NCBI GenBank assembly: GCA_022360095.1 | Contig: JAKSDK010000741.1 | Location: 1 to 43,307 of the forward strand | DNA length: 43,307 nt | Direction: 5' to 3' | DNA from: Phycisphaerales bacterium | GTDB taxonomy: Bacteria; Planctomycetota; Phycisphaerae; UBA1845; UTPLA1 | Shown: positions 16,980-23,905 of the stretch, piece by piece | Position numbering within the stretch: the first letter of the stretch is position 1 | How the letters are laid out: the number at the start of each line of letters is the position of its first letter | Program-made: the position numbers and the translations under genes | Notes under the pieces: model-generated | The model's database searches: none | Told to the model about the DNA's origin: nothing | Seen by the model: only the letters and a program-made list of their open reading frames with translations

Positions 16980-18458
16980 CTAAACGAGCGATTCCCAAAC
17001 CGTAAAAACCAGGAAGAGCACGAATGCGACGATCCCGATATAAACGCCGATATCCTTTCCGGGCGAGATTCGTTCGATCAACGCATCAACCCAGGGCCAA
17101 GCCACGATCAGGACGACGAGCAAGCCGGTCAGCGCAACGGCCGTATTCAGACCGGTGAGTTTCAGCAGTCTGAATTGGAAAAAGAAGTACCATTCCGGCT
17201 TGATGTGCTCCGGCGTGACCAACGGGTTTGCCTTCTCGCCCAAGTGCGCCGGAAAGACCAGACTCAAGAGCGTAAGCAGGAAGAGCAGCAACGTGCCAAT
17301 CATGATTTCAGAGATGATGTGATCGGGGAAGAAATTGAACGGCTTGTCTTCCCCCTTACCCTCAGTGAAGCGATTGTGCCGAGCGATGCCGTACACGACC
17401 GTGATTGCCAGGACAACCGAAGCGGCGATCCACAAACCTGTGTCTGCCGCCTCGGAGTTCGCCAGATCGAAGAGCAGCTTGCCCAGACCGAGAATGCCGA
17501 CCAACAACCAGAGCAACAGACCGTAGGTATGCCCCCTGAATAGCAAGACGGACGACGTGGCGATCACGACGGCCCCGACGATCCAGAAAATGCGACTGCT
17601 TTCCATGGTCAGCTCATGAGCGATCGCTCTCACTGGAAACGGGTTCTTCCACGCCATCATCAGACAACCCAAAGCCGCCAGCGCAACGAACAAGGCCAAG
17701 AGCTTGACACCGATCATGGATTTTGCCAGCGCTTGTCCACCCTTCTCGTTCCGGGCCTCCGGACTTTCGAACGAGAGCTCGGACACACCGTGGATTCGCA
17801 AGACCGCGACATGCAATCCGATGAGAATGATGATCGTGACCGGGAGAATTCCGACGTGAAGATTATACATGCGGGTCAGCGTATTCGGGCCGATCTGGTC
17901 TCCACCGCGCATGAATGAAGCCAGAAGATCACCAATCAACGGCGTCGTCGCCGTCAGCTCGGCGGCCACGGTGATGCCCCAATAGCTGAGCTGCTCATAG
18001 ACCAGGGAATACCCCGTGAAGCCCATGACCAGCGTGCAAACGAGCAATCCGCATCCGATGACCCAGTTGATTTGCCGGGGATGACGAAATGCGCACGAAA
18101 AGAACACCCGGCACATGTGGAGAAGCACCGTGATGACCATCAGGTTCCCGGCCCATTTGTGGATGCTGCGGACAAACCAGCCGAACGGAACGGTTGTGGT
18201 GATGGCACCGACGCTTTCATAAGCATGGTCCACCGACGGGACATAATAAAACGAGAGCAGAATGCCCGTCGTCAATTGAATAAAAAAGAGATAGGCCGGC
18301 GTGCCGCCCAGCGCAAACCACCATCGTTTGATGTGACCGGGGACTGGTTCATTGGTCACTTCCTGGACACGGCCCCAGTCGACCGGCAAAAGTTGCCACA
18401 GTCGACCACCGGTCGTTCGAGTGCGGGAAATCATTTGTCCGGTCGGCTTAGACGCCAT
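16980..18458 (-). CDS. Cytochrome b of Rieske/cytochrome b complex, fused with subunit-IV part
   Basis: This is the membrane quinol-oxidising subunit. The 492-residue protein has haem-b histidine pairs His100/His114 and His201/His216 (spacings x13 and x14) in the four-helix core. The C-terminal half holds the PEWY motif of the quinol-oxidation site at 421-424 and ends in further helices, so the b6 and subunit IV parts are joined in one chain. The N-terminus is soluble and basic. Its start overlaps the Rieske stop by 11 bp. No separate cytochrome c1 gene follows; the octaheme cytochrome and tetraheme NapB-like protein are the likely acceptors. This arrangement resembles the specialised bc complexes of anammox planctomycetes and NarC-type systems (family knowledge); the electron path is inferred. 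Confidence 0.9.
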   Translation of the reverse strand: MASKPTGQMISRTRTTGGRLWQLLPVDWGRVQEVTNEPVPGHIKRWWFALGGTPAYLFFIQLTTGILLSFYYVPSVDHAYESVGAITTTVPFGWFVRSIHKWAGNLMVITVLLHMCRVFFSCAFRHPRQINWVIGCGLLVCTLVMGFTGYSLVYEQLSYWGITVAAELTATTPLIGDLLASFMRGGDQIGPNTLTRMYNLHVGILPVTIIILIGLHVAVLRIHGVSELSFESPEARNEKGGQALAKSMIGVKLLALFVALAALGCLMMAWKNPFPVRAIAHELTMESSRIFWIVGAVVIATSSVLLFRGHTYGLLLWLLVGILGLGKLLFDLANSEAADTGLWIAASVVLAITVVYGIARHNRFTEGKGEDKPFNFFPDHIISEIMIGTLLLFLLTLLSLVFPAHLGEKANPLVTPEHIKPEWYFFFQFRLLKLTGLNTAVALTGLLVVLIVAWPWVDALIERISPGKDIGVYIGIVAFVLFLVFTVWESLV

Positions 18459-18978
18459 AGCGTTTGGGCTCCGTCACCATGACATAGACCCGGCCGGTCT
18501 CTTTGCTCACTTTCACGTCGAATGTCGCCAGATTCTTATTCTCTTTCGCAGGCGGTCCCGATTGAGCGATACCGTTCTTGTCGAACACACCGTTGTGACA
18601 GGGGCAGAAGAACCGCTGGTTTTCGCCTTCCCAGTGCACACGGCAACCCAAGTGCGGACACGTGCTGGACAGCGCCTTGAATCCCTTCGCCGGGTCTGCC
18701 GAGTTCTCAGAAACGCGTGCGATGGCAATTTCCTCACCTCGTAGGTCTTTCACGGTAAGGCTCGATCCGACCGGCAGGTCCTCCAGAACACCGACGAACA
18801 TTTCTCGTTTCGAGTCTTTTCTCCGCAAGGGGATGAGATAACGAAAGAAGTGGTAGGCCCCCAACCCATACCCGGCAAGCAGACCTGCGAGCATCACCAA
18901 AGTGGAAACAAATCCTCGCCTTGACGCCTGCGCTTCGGATTGCTCTATCGGACACGTGAATTTATTTCCGTCCGACAC
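18448..18978 (-). CDS. Rieske iron-sulfur protein
   Basis: This encodes the [2Fe-2S] subunit of the quinol-oxidising complex. I start it at the GTG at 18978, which has GGGAG eight bases upstream, giving 176 residues. The ATG at 19149 would add 57 residues without any feature and would run through the predicted sigma-54 promoter. After a short leader, ASRRGFVSTLVMLAGLLAG is a Tat-type twin-arginine membrane anchor (residues 18-36). Cluster ligands are Cys107/His109 (CPHLGC) and Cys125/His128 (CPCHNG), and Cys112 and Cys127 can form the stabilising disulfide. It is the first gene of a nine-gene operon. Confidence 0.88.
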   Translation of the reverse strand: MSDGNKFTCPIEQSEAQASRRGFVSTLVMLAGLLAGYGLGAYHFFRYLIPLRRKDSKREMFVGVLEDLPVGSSLTVKDLRGEEIAIARVSENSADPAKGFKALSSTCPHLGCRVHWEGENQRFFCPCHNGVFDKNGIAQSGPPAKENKNLATFDVKVSKETGRVYVMVTEPKRYGV

Positions 18979-19014
18979 AAACACGACTCCCGAACAAGTT
19001 GAGAAAAGAACGTG

Positions 19015-19036
19015 ATTTTGGCGAGTCTGCCAAAAT
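19015..19036. promoter_or_regulatory. Perfect inverted repeat in leader of Rieske operon
   Basis: ATTTTGGC (19015-19022) and GCCAAAAT (19029-19036) form a perfect 8-bp dyad around GAGTCT. On the minus strand it would cover about +8 to +29 of the transcript predicted from the sigma-54 promoter, 36 bp before the GTG start. It could be a repressor operator or a stabilising 5' mRNA hairpin. Confidence 0.5.
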
Positions 19037-19052
19037 TTCTTGAAAATCTGTT

Positions 19053-19070
19053 CAGCAATCCGCGTTCCAG
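19053..19070 (-). promoter_or_regulatory. Sigma-54 promoter P1 for the respiratory operon
   Basis: The minus strand reads CTGGAACGCGGATTGCTG: GG and GC separated by exactly 10 bp, matching YTGGCACGRNNNTTGCW except at two places. The predicted start is near 19043, about 65 bases before the Rieske GTG. A candidate activator site lies at -95 (19129-19146). Confidence 0.6.
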
Positions 19071-19128
19071 AAATCCGGAACACCGATGTGTGGTATTCAA
19101 ATACCGCCAAGAACATGCTTGCGAGTTT

Positions 19129-19146
19129 TTCCTCCCGGATGAGGAA
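19129..19146. promoter_or_regulatory. Candidate activator site (UAS) for promoter P1
   Basis: Perfect dyad TTCCTC-CCGGAT-GAGGAA, centred 82 bp from the P1 -12 GC (about -95 from the predicted start). Twelve of eighteen bases match the dyad at 19775-19792, which sits at the same distance from promoter P2. Confidence 0.5.
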
Positions 19147-19215
19147 CAATCCACAGCAAGAATGAACGCCTGTCGTTCAATCGACCCGGCCGATCGAGCG
19201 CTTGCGAGAACCTGC

Positions 19216-19234
19216 TGAACCGTAGGCTGGTTCA
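19216..19234. repeat. TGAACC-N7-GGTTCA inverted repeat at end of CBS gene
   Basis: Perfect 6-bp arms around GTAGGCT, overlapping the CBS stop. It could be a weak terminator for the CBS transcript or a distal protein site upstream of P1. The ten bases CCGTAGGCTG inside it recur at 19731-19740, just upstream of P2. Confidence 0.35.
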
Positions 19235-19636
19235 TGACGACGGCACGCCCGTCGCATTCAACAATTCGCGAAGACGCTTCAAGAGGTCCCTCGAACTCAA
19301 GATTCCCACAACGTGACCGCCCACGACCACCGGTAATGCCCCGAATCGCTTTCGACACAAAATATCCAGGGCATCTCGAAGATCGTCACCGGGAGAGAGC
19401 GAAACGACGCCAATGGTCATGATATCTTCGGCCCGCAAAGCCGCTTCCTTGCTCTCATCATGGTCCGTCGCCGAACAGATGTCACGGTCCGTAATGATTC
19501 CAACAAGTCGATTATGCTCATCAACAACGGGAACTTGATGGACGTCGTGGGATCGAATCAACTCTGCGATTCTCGACACGAACTCCCGCTTTGAAACAAC
19601 GAGTGGGTCCGGCGTCATGTATTCTTGAATCAACAT
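19232..19636 (-). CDS. CBS-domain pair protein
   Basis: This 134-residue protein consists of two CBS domains, about residues 3-60 (MTPDPLVVSKREFVSRIAEL ... GIITDRDICSA) and 72-130 (IMTIGVVSLSPGDDL ... VVGILSSRDLLKRL). CBS pairs bind adenosine nucleotides and usually report energy state. Nothing else is fused to it, so it would act on a partner protein. The ATG at 19636 has a near-perfect AAGGAGG five bases upstream; the in-frame ATG at 19684 lacks this. It lies between the kinase genes and the nitrate operon and has its own predicted sigma-54 promoter (P2), so it probably belongs to the same regulon. Its target is unknown. Confidence 0.87.
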   Translation of the reverse strand: MLIQEYMTPDPLVVSKREFVSRIAELIRSHDVHQVPVVDEHNRLVGIITDRDICSATDHDESKEAALRAEDIMTIGVVSLSPGDDLRDALDILCRKRFGALPVVVGGHVVGILSSRDLLKRLRELLNATGVPSS

Positions 19637-19698
19637 AGCATCCTCCTTGAATCTCCTGCAGTCGGATGCGCGAAACCGTGTCATCTACAATTTCCAAT

Positions 19699-19715
19699 GG
19701 CAAAGAAAATGCCAA
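19699..19715 (-). promoter_or_regulatory. Sigma-54 promoter P2 for the CBS gene
   Basis: The minus strand reads TTGGCATTTTCTTTGCC: TGGCA and TTGC with GG-N10-GC spacing. The predicted start is near 19688, 52 bases before the CBS ATG. The dyad at 19775-19792 is centred 83 bp from its -12 GC. Confidence 0.6.
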
Positions 19716-19774
19716 CCCAATCCATCGCGGCCGTAGGCTGAACAAACAATGCCCGAGCAATCATCAGCGGATAT

Positions 19775-19792
19775 TTCCTCACCTGTGCGGAT
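19775..19792. promoter_or_regulatory. Candidate activator site (UAS) between promoters P2 and P3
   Basis: TTCCTCACC-TGTGCGGAT, an imperfect dyad with half-site TTCCTC identical to that of the P1 site. It is centred about 95 bp before the P2 start and about 128 bp before the P3 start, so one site could serve both divergent promoters. Confidence 0.45.
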
Positions 19793-19884
19793 AAATCCAC
19801 ATTCGACTTCATTCGCGCGGGTCTTGGATGAAGTCGCATCCGTTAGATATGGAATTGGCATGCTCGTATTGGGTTTTGATGCTC

Positions 19885-19899
19885 TGGCACTTGAATTGC
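19885..19899 (+). promoter_or_regulatory. Sigma-54 promoter P3 towards globin kinase/regulator operon
   Basis: TGGCAC-TTGAA-TTGC matches the sigma-54 core consensus perfectly, with GG-N10-GC spacing. The predicted start near 19911 leaves a leader of about 270 bases before the kinase ATG. It would allow autoregulation of the regulator gene. Confidence 0.6.
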
Positions 19900-20167
19900 C
19901 CGCTTTCGGAATCAATGTGATGTTTCACGGACGAGCCGGGCCTGATTCGAGGAAAAGGCGCTTCGGTTGGCAATCCGCATCCGGTATTCGGAATTTCGGA
20001 AGTTCGAGGAGATGCAAGCCTGGCTTTGGCCGGCTTGATTGCAGAATCCAATGTCATTAGGGCAATTGCTTCCAACAATCAATACTTGGAGTTTCCACCC
20101 GATTTCCACGCGCAAACCGACCTATGGAGCATTCCGGCCGGTTCTACGTCCGATTGCGTATCGCCGA

Positions 20168-20173
20168 TATAAT
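20168..20173 (+). promoter_or_regulatory. TATAAT box directly before globin-kinase ATG
   Basis: A perfect TATAAT lies six bases before the ATG at 20180; no clear -35 hexamer or ribosome-binding site is seen. If used, it would make a leaderless mRNA, giving basal kinase expression next to the sigma-54 promoter P3. Confidence 0.3.
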
Positions 20174-20179
20174 GCGTCC

Positions 20180-21358
20180 ATGCCAGACGACCTGTTTGAC
20201 GATATGAAGCGCTTTGTGGACTTCGACGAAACGGATGCAAGGGCACTCGCCGAACTCAAAGCCCCCCTTCTGCCCGTGTTGCCGCACATTGTCACGACCT
20301 TCTACGACACACTGACTCGGCATCCAAGGGCCCGGGCCGTTTTCGCCGGTGGTGAAGAGCAAATCGAACGGCTTCGGCGTTCCTTTCGAAAATGGCTGGA
20401 GGAGTTGTTCTCGGGCCCCTACGACGATGCCTATTTCGAGCGGCGTTGCAACATCGGACGGGTTCATGTACGAGTGAATCTACCTCAGTACTTTATGTTT
20501 ACCGCGATGAACGTCGTGCGTCTTGCCTTACTTGGGGAAATTCAGACACTGGGTCTTCCCGAAACAGCGAAGAAGCTCGTCGCCCTGGAAAAAATTCTCG
20601 ATCTGGAACTCGCCATTATGAATCAGACGTATCGAGAAGACCTGGTGCATCGGATGCAAGCACTGGAACACGCCCAGTACGAAAAACGACTGAGTGAAAC
20701 GAAGCATCTGGCCACCGTGGGAGAGTTGGCCGCTTCCCTCGCCCATGAGATCAAGAATCCGCTTGCCGGAATCAGCGGTGCCATCCAGATCATCGGCGCC
20801 AGCCTCGCTGCCGACCATCCTCACAAGGAAATCATTGTGGAGTCGCTTCGACAAATAGATCGACTCGACGCGGCCGTGAAGGACTTGCTGGTTTATGCCC
20901 GACCCAAGCCGCCTTCGAGGACGGATGTGAACCTTAATGAACTCGTGGAACGAGCCATGATCATCCTGCGTGAGGAACCTTCGTTCCAGGGCGTCCAATT
21001 TCGTTGTGAGGGAATGACCAAGACACATCGCGTCTGTGCCGACGAAACGCAATTGCAGCAAGTGTTGACCAATTTGCTGATCAACGCGGCGCACGCATGC
21101 GATGAGCACGCTGAAATCGTTTGCCATATTCTCTCGATCGACTCCGGCGTCCAAATTACCGTGGAGGACAACGGAATCGGGATGGAGCCGGAAGTTGTCG
21201 CACGGGCATCGGAGCCTTTCTTTACGACCAAAGCCAAGGGAACGGGACTGGGCTTATCCATTTGCAAACGGATCGTCGAATCACATGGAGGCAAGTTAGT
21301 CATAGACAGTGAACCTGGCAAAGGAACACGCATCATCGTCGAAATCCCCGATCCATAG
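20180..21358 (+). CDS. Globin-coupled sensor histidine kinase
   Basis: This is a soluble, 392-residue haem-based gas sensor kinase. Residues about 10-155 form a protoglobin-type sensor domain (FDETDARALAELKAPLLPVL ... YFERRCNIGRVHVRVNLPQYF) with His96 as likely proximal haem ligand. Next comes a HisKA domain with phospho-acceptor His189 in LAASLAHEIKNPL, then a HATPase domain with the N box (NLLINAAHAC), G1 box (DNGIGM) and G2 box (GTGLGLSICKRI). The layout matches the characterised oxygen-sensing globin kinase of Anaeromyxobacter (family knowledge). No membrane segment is seen, so it senses gas in the cytoplasm, O2 or NO. The ATG at 20180 was chosen because upstream codons carry unrelated basic sequence. 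The regulator gene follows 23 bases later, so the two form a two-component pair. Confidence 0.88.
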   Translation: MPDDLFDDMKRFVDFDETDARALAELKAPLLPVLPHIVTTFYDTLTRHPRARAVFAGGEEQIERLRRSFRKWLEELFSGPYDDAYFERRCNIGRVHVRVNLPQYFMFTAMNVVRLALLGEIQTLGLPETAKKLVALEKILDLELAIMNQTYREDLVHRMQALEHAQYEKRLSETKHLATVGELAASLAHEIKNPLAGISGAIQIIGASLAADHPHKEIIVESLRQIDRLDAAVKDLLVYARPKPPSRTDVNLNELVERAMIILREEPSFQGVQFRCEGMTKTHRVCADETQLQQVLTNLLINAAHACDEHAEIVCHILSIDSGVQITVEDNGIGMEPEVVARASEPFFTTKAKGTGLGLSICKRIVESHGGKLVIDSEPGKGTRIIVEIPDP

Positions 21359-21381
21359 GAAAAACGTTCCAAGCAGGATGT

Positions 21382-22743
21382 ATGATGATGAAGCCGCAGA
21401 TTTTGATCATTGAAGACGAGAAACTGATTCGCTGGTCCTTGCGACAACGTTTCGAGGAGGAGAGTTATCAGGTCGACGAGGCCGAAACCGGATCCGAGGG
21501 CCTCGATAAACTCACCGACAACCTCTTCGATCTCGTGATGCTTGATTACAAGCTGCCGGATATGACGGGGCTCGACGTCCTGCGAAAAGTCCGGGAGAAA
21601 GACCAGGATATCGTCGTACTGATGATGACGGCGTACAGCAACGTCGAGGACGCCGTGGAGGCGATGCGCCTCGGCGCGATCGATTACGTCAGCAAGCCCT
21701 TCAAAATGGATGCGCTCGTGCTGACCGTCAATAAGGCCCTGGAAACAACTCGGCTGAAACGCGAAATCCGGGATCTAAGAGCCAAAATGCAGGCTGAATT
21801 CGGCTTTGACCGCATCCTCGGTCAATGCCCCGCCATGAAGGAACTTTTCGGCCTGATTCGTGACATCGCCGCGAGTGGAGCCTCCACCGTCTTTCTTCGC
21901 GGCGAAAGCGGCACCGGCAAGGACCTGGTGGCAAAGACAATCCACTACAACTCGGACCGTGCGAACCGACCCTTTATGAACATCACTTGCACGGCCATCA
22001 CCGAAACGCTGTTGGAAAGCGAGCTATTCGGCCACGAGCGCGGCGCCTTCACCGATGCCAAACAAATGAAGAAAGGGCTCCTCGAGCTCGCGGAGGGCGG
22101 CACGGTCTTTCTTGATGAAGTCGGAGACATGCCAGCAACACTGCAAGCCAAACTCCTCCGCTTTCTGGAAGAAAAGACCTTTCGACGCGTAGGAGGCGTG
22201 AATGACATTCAAGTCGATGTACGCGTCATCGCGGCCACCAACCGGGACGTCAACAAACTCATCGATGAAGGTAAATTCCGTGAAGACCTTTATTATCGAC
22301 TGAACATCATCACGCTGGACCTGCCACCCCTTCGAGAGCGTGGTGATGACATCCATCTCCTGTCCGAACATTACGTCGACGCATTTGCCAAGGAATTTCG
22401 ACGGCCGGTGAAAGGCCAGACTAAGGAAGCTGTCAAGAAACTGATGCAATATTCGTGGCCGGGCAACGTTCGTGAGCTTCGTAACGCGATTGAGCGTGCT
22501 GTTCTGTTATGCAAACAGCCTGAGGTCGGGCCGGATGACCTGGTCCTCGGCCGAAATGAGACAACACAATCGTCTGCAACCTTCGAACTACCGCAAGGAG
22601 GCATCAGCCTGCAGGCCGTCGAGGAACAGCTTGTCCGGCAGGCGCTTGCTCGGACCGGCAACAATCAGACTCAGGCCGCCAAGCTCCTGCATCTCTCGCG
22701 TGATCAACTACGGTATCGTATGGAGCGCTTCGGAATCGCCTGA
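21382..22743 (+). CDS. NtrC-family sigma-54-dependent response regulator
   Basis: This 453-residue transcription activator partners with the globin kinase. The receiver domain (residues 6-118) has acceptor Asp55 (VMLDYKLPD) and Lys105. The AAA+ domain has Walker A GESGTGKD (174-181), Walker B VFLDEVGD (242-249) and the sigma-54 contact loop GAFTDA (221-226); the usual loop is GAFTGA, so one position differs, a variant also seen in functional members. The C-terminal Fis-type helix-turn-helix is at about 421-451 (NNQTQAAKLLHLSRDQLRYR). Three ATG codons stand in a row at the start with an AGGATG just before. Three sigma-54-type promoters lie within 2.4 kb, among them one facing its own operon, so it probably activates the nitrate operon, the CBS gene and itself. 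Confidence 0.93.
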   Translation: MMMKPQILIIEDEKLIRWSLRQRFEEESYQVDEAETGSEGLDKLTDNLFDLVMLDYKLPDMTGLDVLRKVREKDQDIVVLMMTAYSNVEDAVEAMRLGAIDYVSKPFKMDALVLTVNKALETTRLKREIRDLRAKMQAEFGFDRILGQCPAMKELFGLIRDIAASGASTVFLRGESGTGKDLVAKTIHYNSDRANRPFMNITCTAITETLLESELFGHERGAFTDAKQMKKGLLELAEGGTVFLDEVGDMPATLQAKLLRFLEEKTFRRVGGVNDIQVDVRVIAATNRDVNKLIDEGKFREDLYYRLNIITLDLPPLRERGDDIHLLSEHYVDAFAKEFRRPVKGQTKEAVKKLMQYSWPGNVRELRNAIERAVLLCKQPEVGPDDLVLGRNETTQSSATFELPQGGISLQAVEEQLVRQALARTGNNQTQAAKLLHLSRDQLRYRMERFGIA

Positions 22744-22759
22744 GCACCGTCGCGATAAT

Positions 22760-23815
22760 TTACCACTCAGCCCCAAGAATCAGACAGTTCAGCCCACTTC
22801 CGATTCCACACATGGCAACGCGGTGCCCCTTTTCCAGAACACCACGCTCTTCCGCGATGGCCCCCGTAATAGGAAGGCTGACGGTTCCAATGTTGCCAAG
22901 GAACTCGAACGTCTGAAAATCCTTTTCTTCCGAAACACCGAGTTTTCGCAAAACGGTTTCCCGATGGGGCGCACCGACCTGATGACAGATCGTCCGATCA
23001 ACCTGCTCCACAGTCCAGCCCATCTCTTCGAGAAAAGCGAACCAGGTCTCTTCACCCAATTCCACGCCATGCTCCATGACGGCGGCGGCATCGGTGATCA
23101 TTTCCATCGGGACCGTGCCAGGCTCGATTTGCTTCGGGACACCCGTCGCCGGACCCCATCGGCACAAGCCATGAAACTTCGCCCGGCTGTACATGGTCCC
23201 GCCGAGCAACCGATGCCCGTTGGGAGCCAGATTTGATTTGGAAACAACGACGGCAATCGCGCCGCTGCCGCCGGTCAAGGTGGCCAGCGACAATCGAAAC
23301 GTCTCCATGTCGCGTTGTCGCAGCATTTTCTCAATGCTCAAATCAACGATCTGGCGTGCCGTCTCACAGGAAACGACCAACCCGGCCCGAACCTGACCCA
23401 GCTCGATGGCATTCGCAACTTGCACGATTCCATTGATCACTCCGAGACAGGCGTTCGAAACGTCGTACAGCTGGGTCTTGTTCGACAACCCCAGACCATC
23501 CGCGACCGCGCAGGCATTGGCGGGCTCCATGTAATCCCGGCAGACGCCGCCATAGACCAGCATCCCGATGTCGTGGACGGCTACGCGCGACGCGGCCAGC
23601 GCCTTACGCCCGGCACGCGTGGCCCCCTCGGTCATGGTCATGCCTACGTCCCAATAGCGCCGCTCTCGAATCCCGGTCAGCGCCTCAAGTTGCCCGACTT
23701 GAATGTTCAGGTCCTTGTATAACGGGGCAAGCCGTGTCTCCAGCGCCGTGGACGTCACGACGTTGGGCGGCAACTCATAACCGATGGTCTCAATATGAAC
23801 ATTGGAATATCGCAT
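22760..23815 (-). CDS. 3-oxoacyl-ACP synthase III (KAS III/FabH-like)
   Basis: This is a 351-residue thiolase-fold condensing enzyme. Catalytic Cys123 sits in YDVSNACLGVINGI, the His in ICHQVGAPHRE (about 274) and the Asn in FEFLGNIGTVSLP, giving the Cys-His-Asn triad of KAS III enzymes. The family starts fatty acid synthesis from acetyl-CoA and malonyl-ACP; close relatives (OleA-type and secondary-metabolite synthases) join other acyl chains. No other fatty-acid gene is nearby, so a special acyl substrate is possible. The ATG at 23815 fits the family N-terminus; the one at 23845 adds ten residues. It converges with the NtrC-type gene with 16 bp between, and is separate from the flagellar cluster by a 90-bp gap. 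Confidence 0.85.
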   Translation of the reverse strand: MRYSNVHIETIGYELPPNVVTSTALETRLAPLYKDLNIQVGQLEALTGIRERRYWDVGMTMTEGATRAGRKALAASRVAVHDIGMLVYGGVCRDYMEPANACAVADGLGLSNKTQLYDVSNACLGVINGIVQVANAIELGQVRAGLVVSCETARQIVDLSIEKMLRQRDMETFRLSLATLTGGSGAIAVVVSKSNLAPNGHRLLGGTMYSRAKFHGLCRWGPATGVPKQIEPGTVPMEMITDAAAVMEHGVELGEETWFAFLEEMGWTVEQVDRTICHQVGAPHRETVLRKLGVSEEKDFQTFEFLGNIGTVSLPITGAIAEERGVLEKGHRVAMCGIGSGLNCLILGAEW

Positions 23816-23905
23816 CGGCGCACATGATAACGGAGCGACCGGCATTCCAAAACCAACGTGCGAACAGCGTTTCGGCGTCGAAAAACAGCGTGATCAAAGC
23901 CCCGG

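Larger units (their letters stand above)
19637..20179. other. 543-bp divergent regulatory region between CBS and globin-kinase genes
   Basis: No credible gene is present; overlapping ORFs on both strands (for example 19749-20060) lack ribosome-binding sites and recognisable sequence. The region holds two divergent sigma-54 promoters (P2 at 19699-19715, P3 at 19885-19899), an imperfect dyad (19775-19792) between them, and a TATAAT box next to the kinase ATG. The P3 leader also contains a hairpin at 20016-20036 (AAGCC.GGC pairing with GCCGGCTT). Confidence 0.6.

Noticed and set aside
19749..20060. 103-residue frame in the CBS-kinase gap
   Set aside because: No ribosome-binding site; it covers promoter P3 and has basic low-complexity sequence at the end.
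21382..22743. Loss of sigma-54 contact because the loop reads GAFTDA
   Set aside because: This variant is known in functional NtrC-family members and the other motifs are intact.
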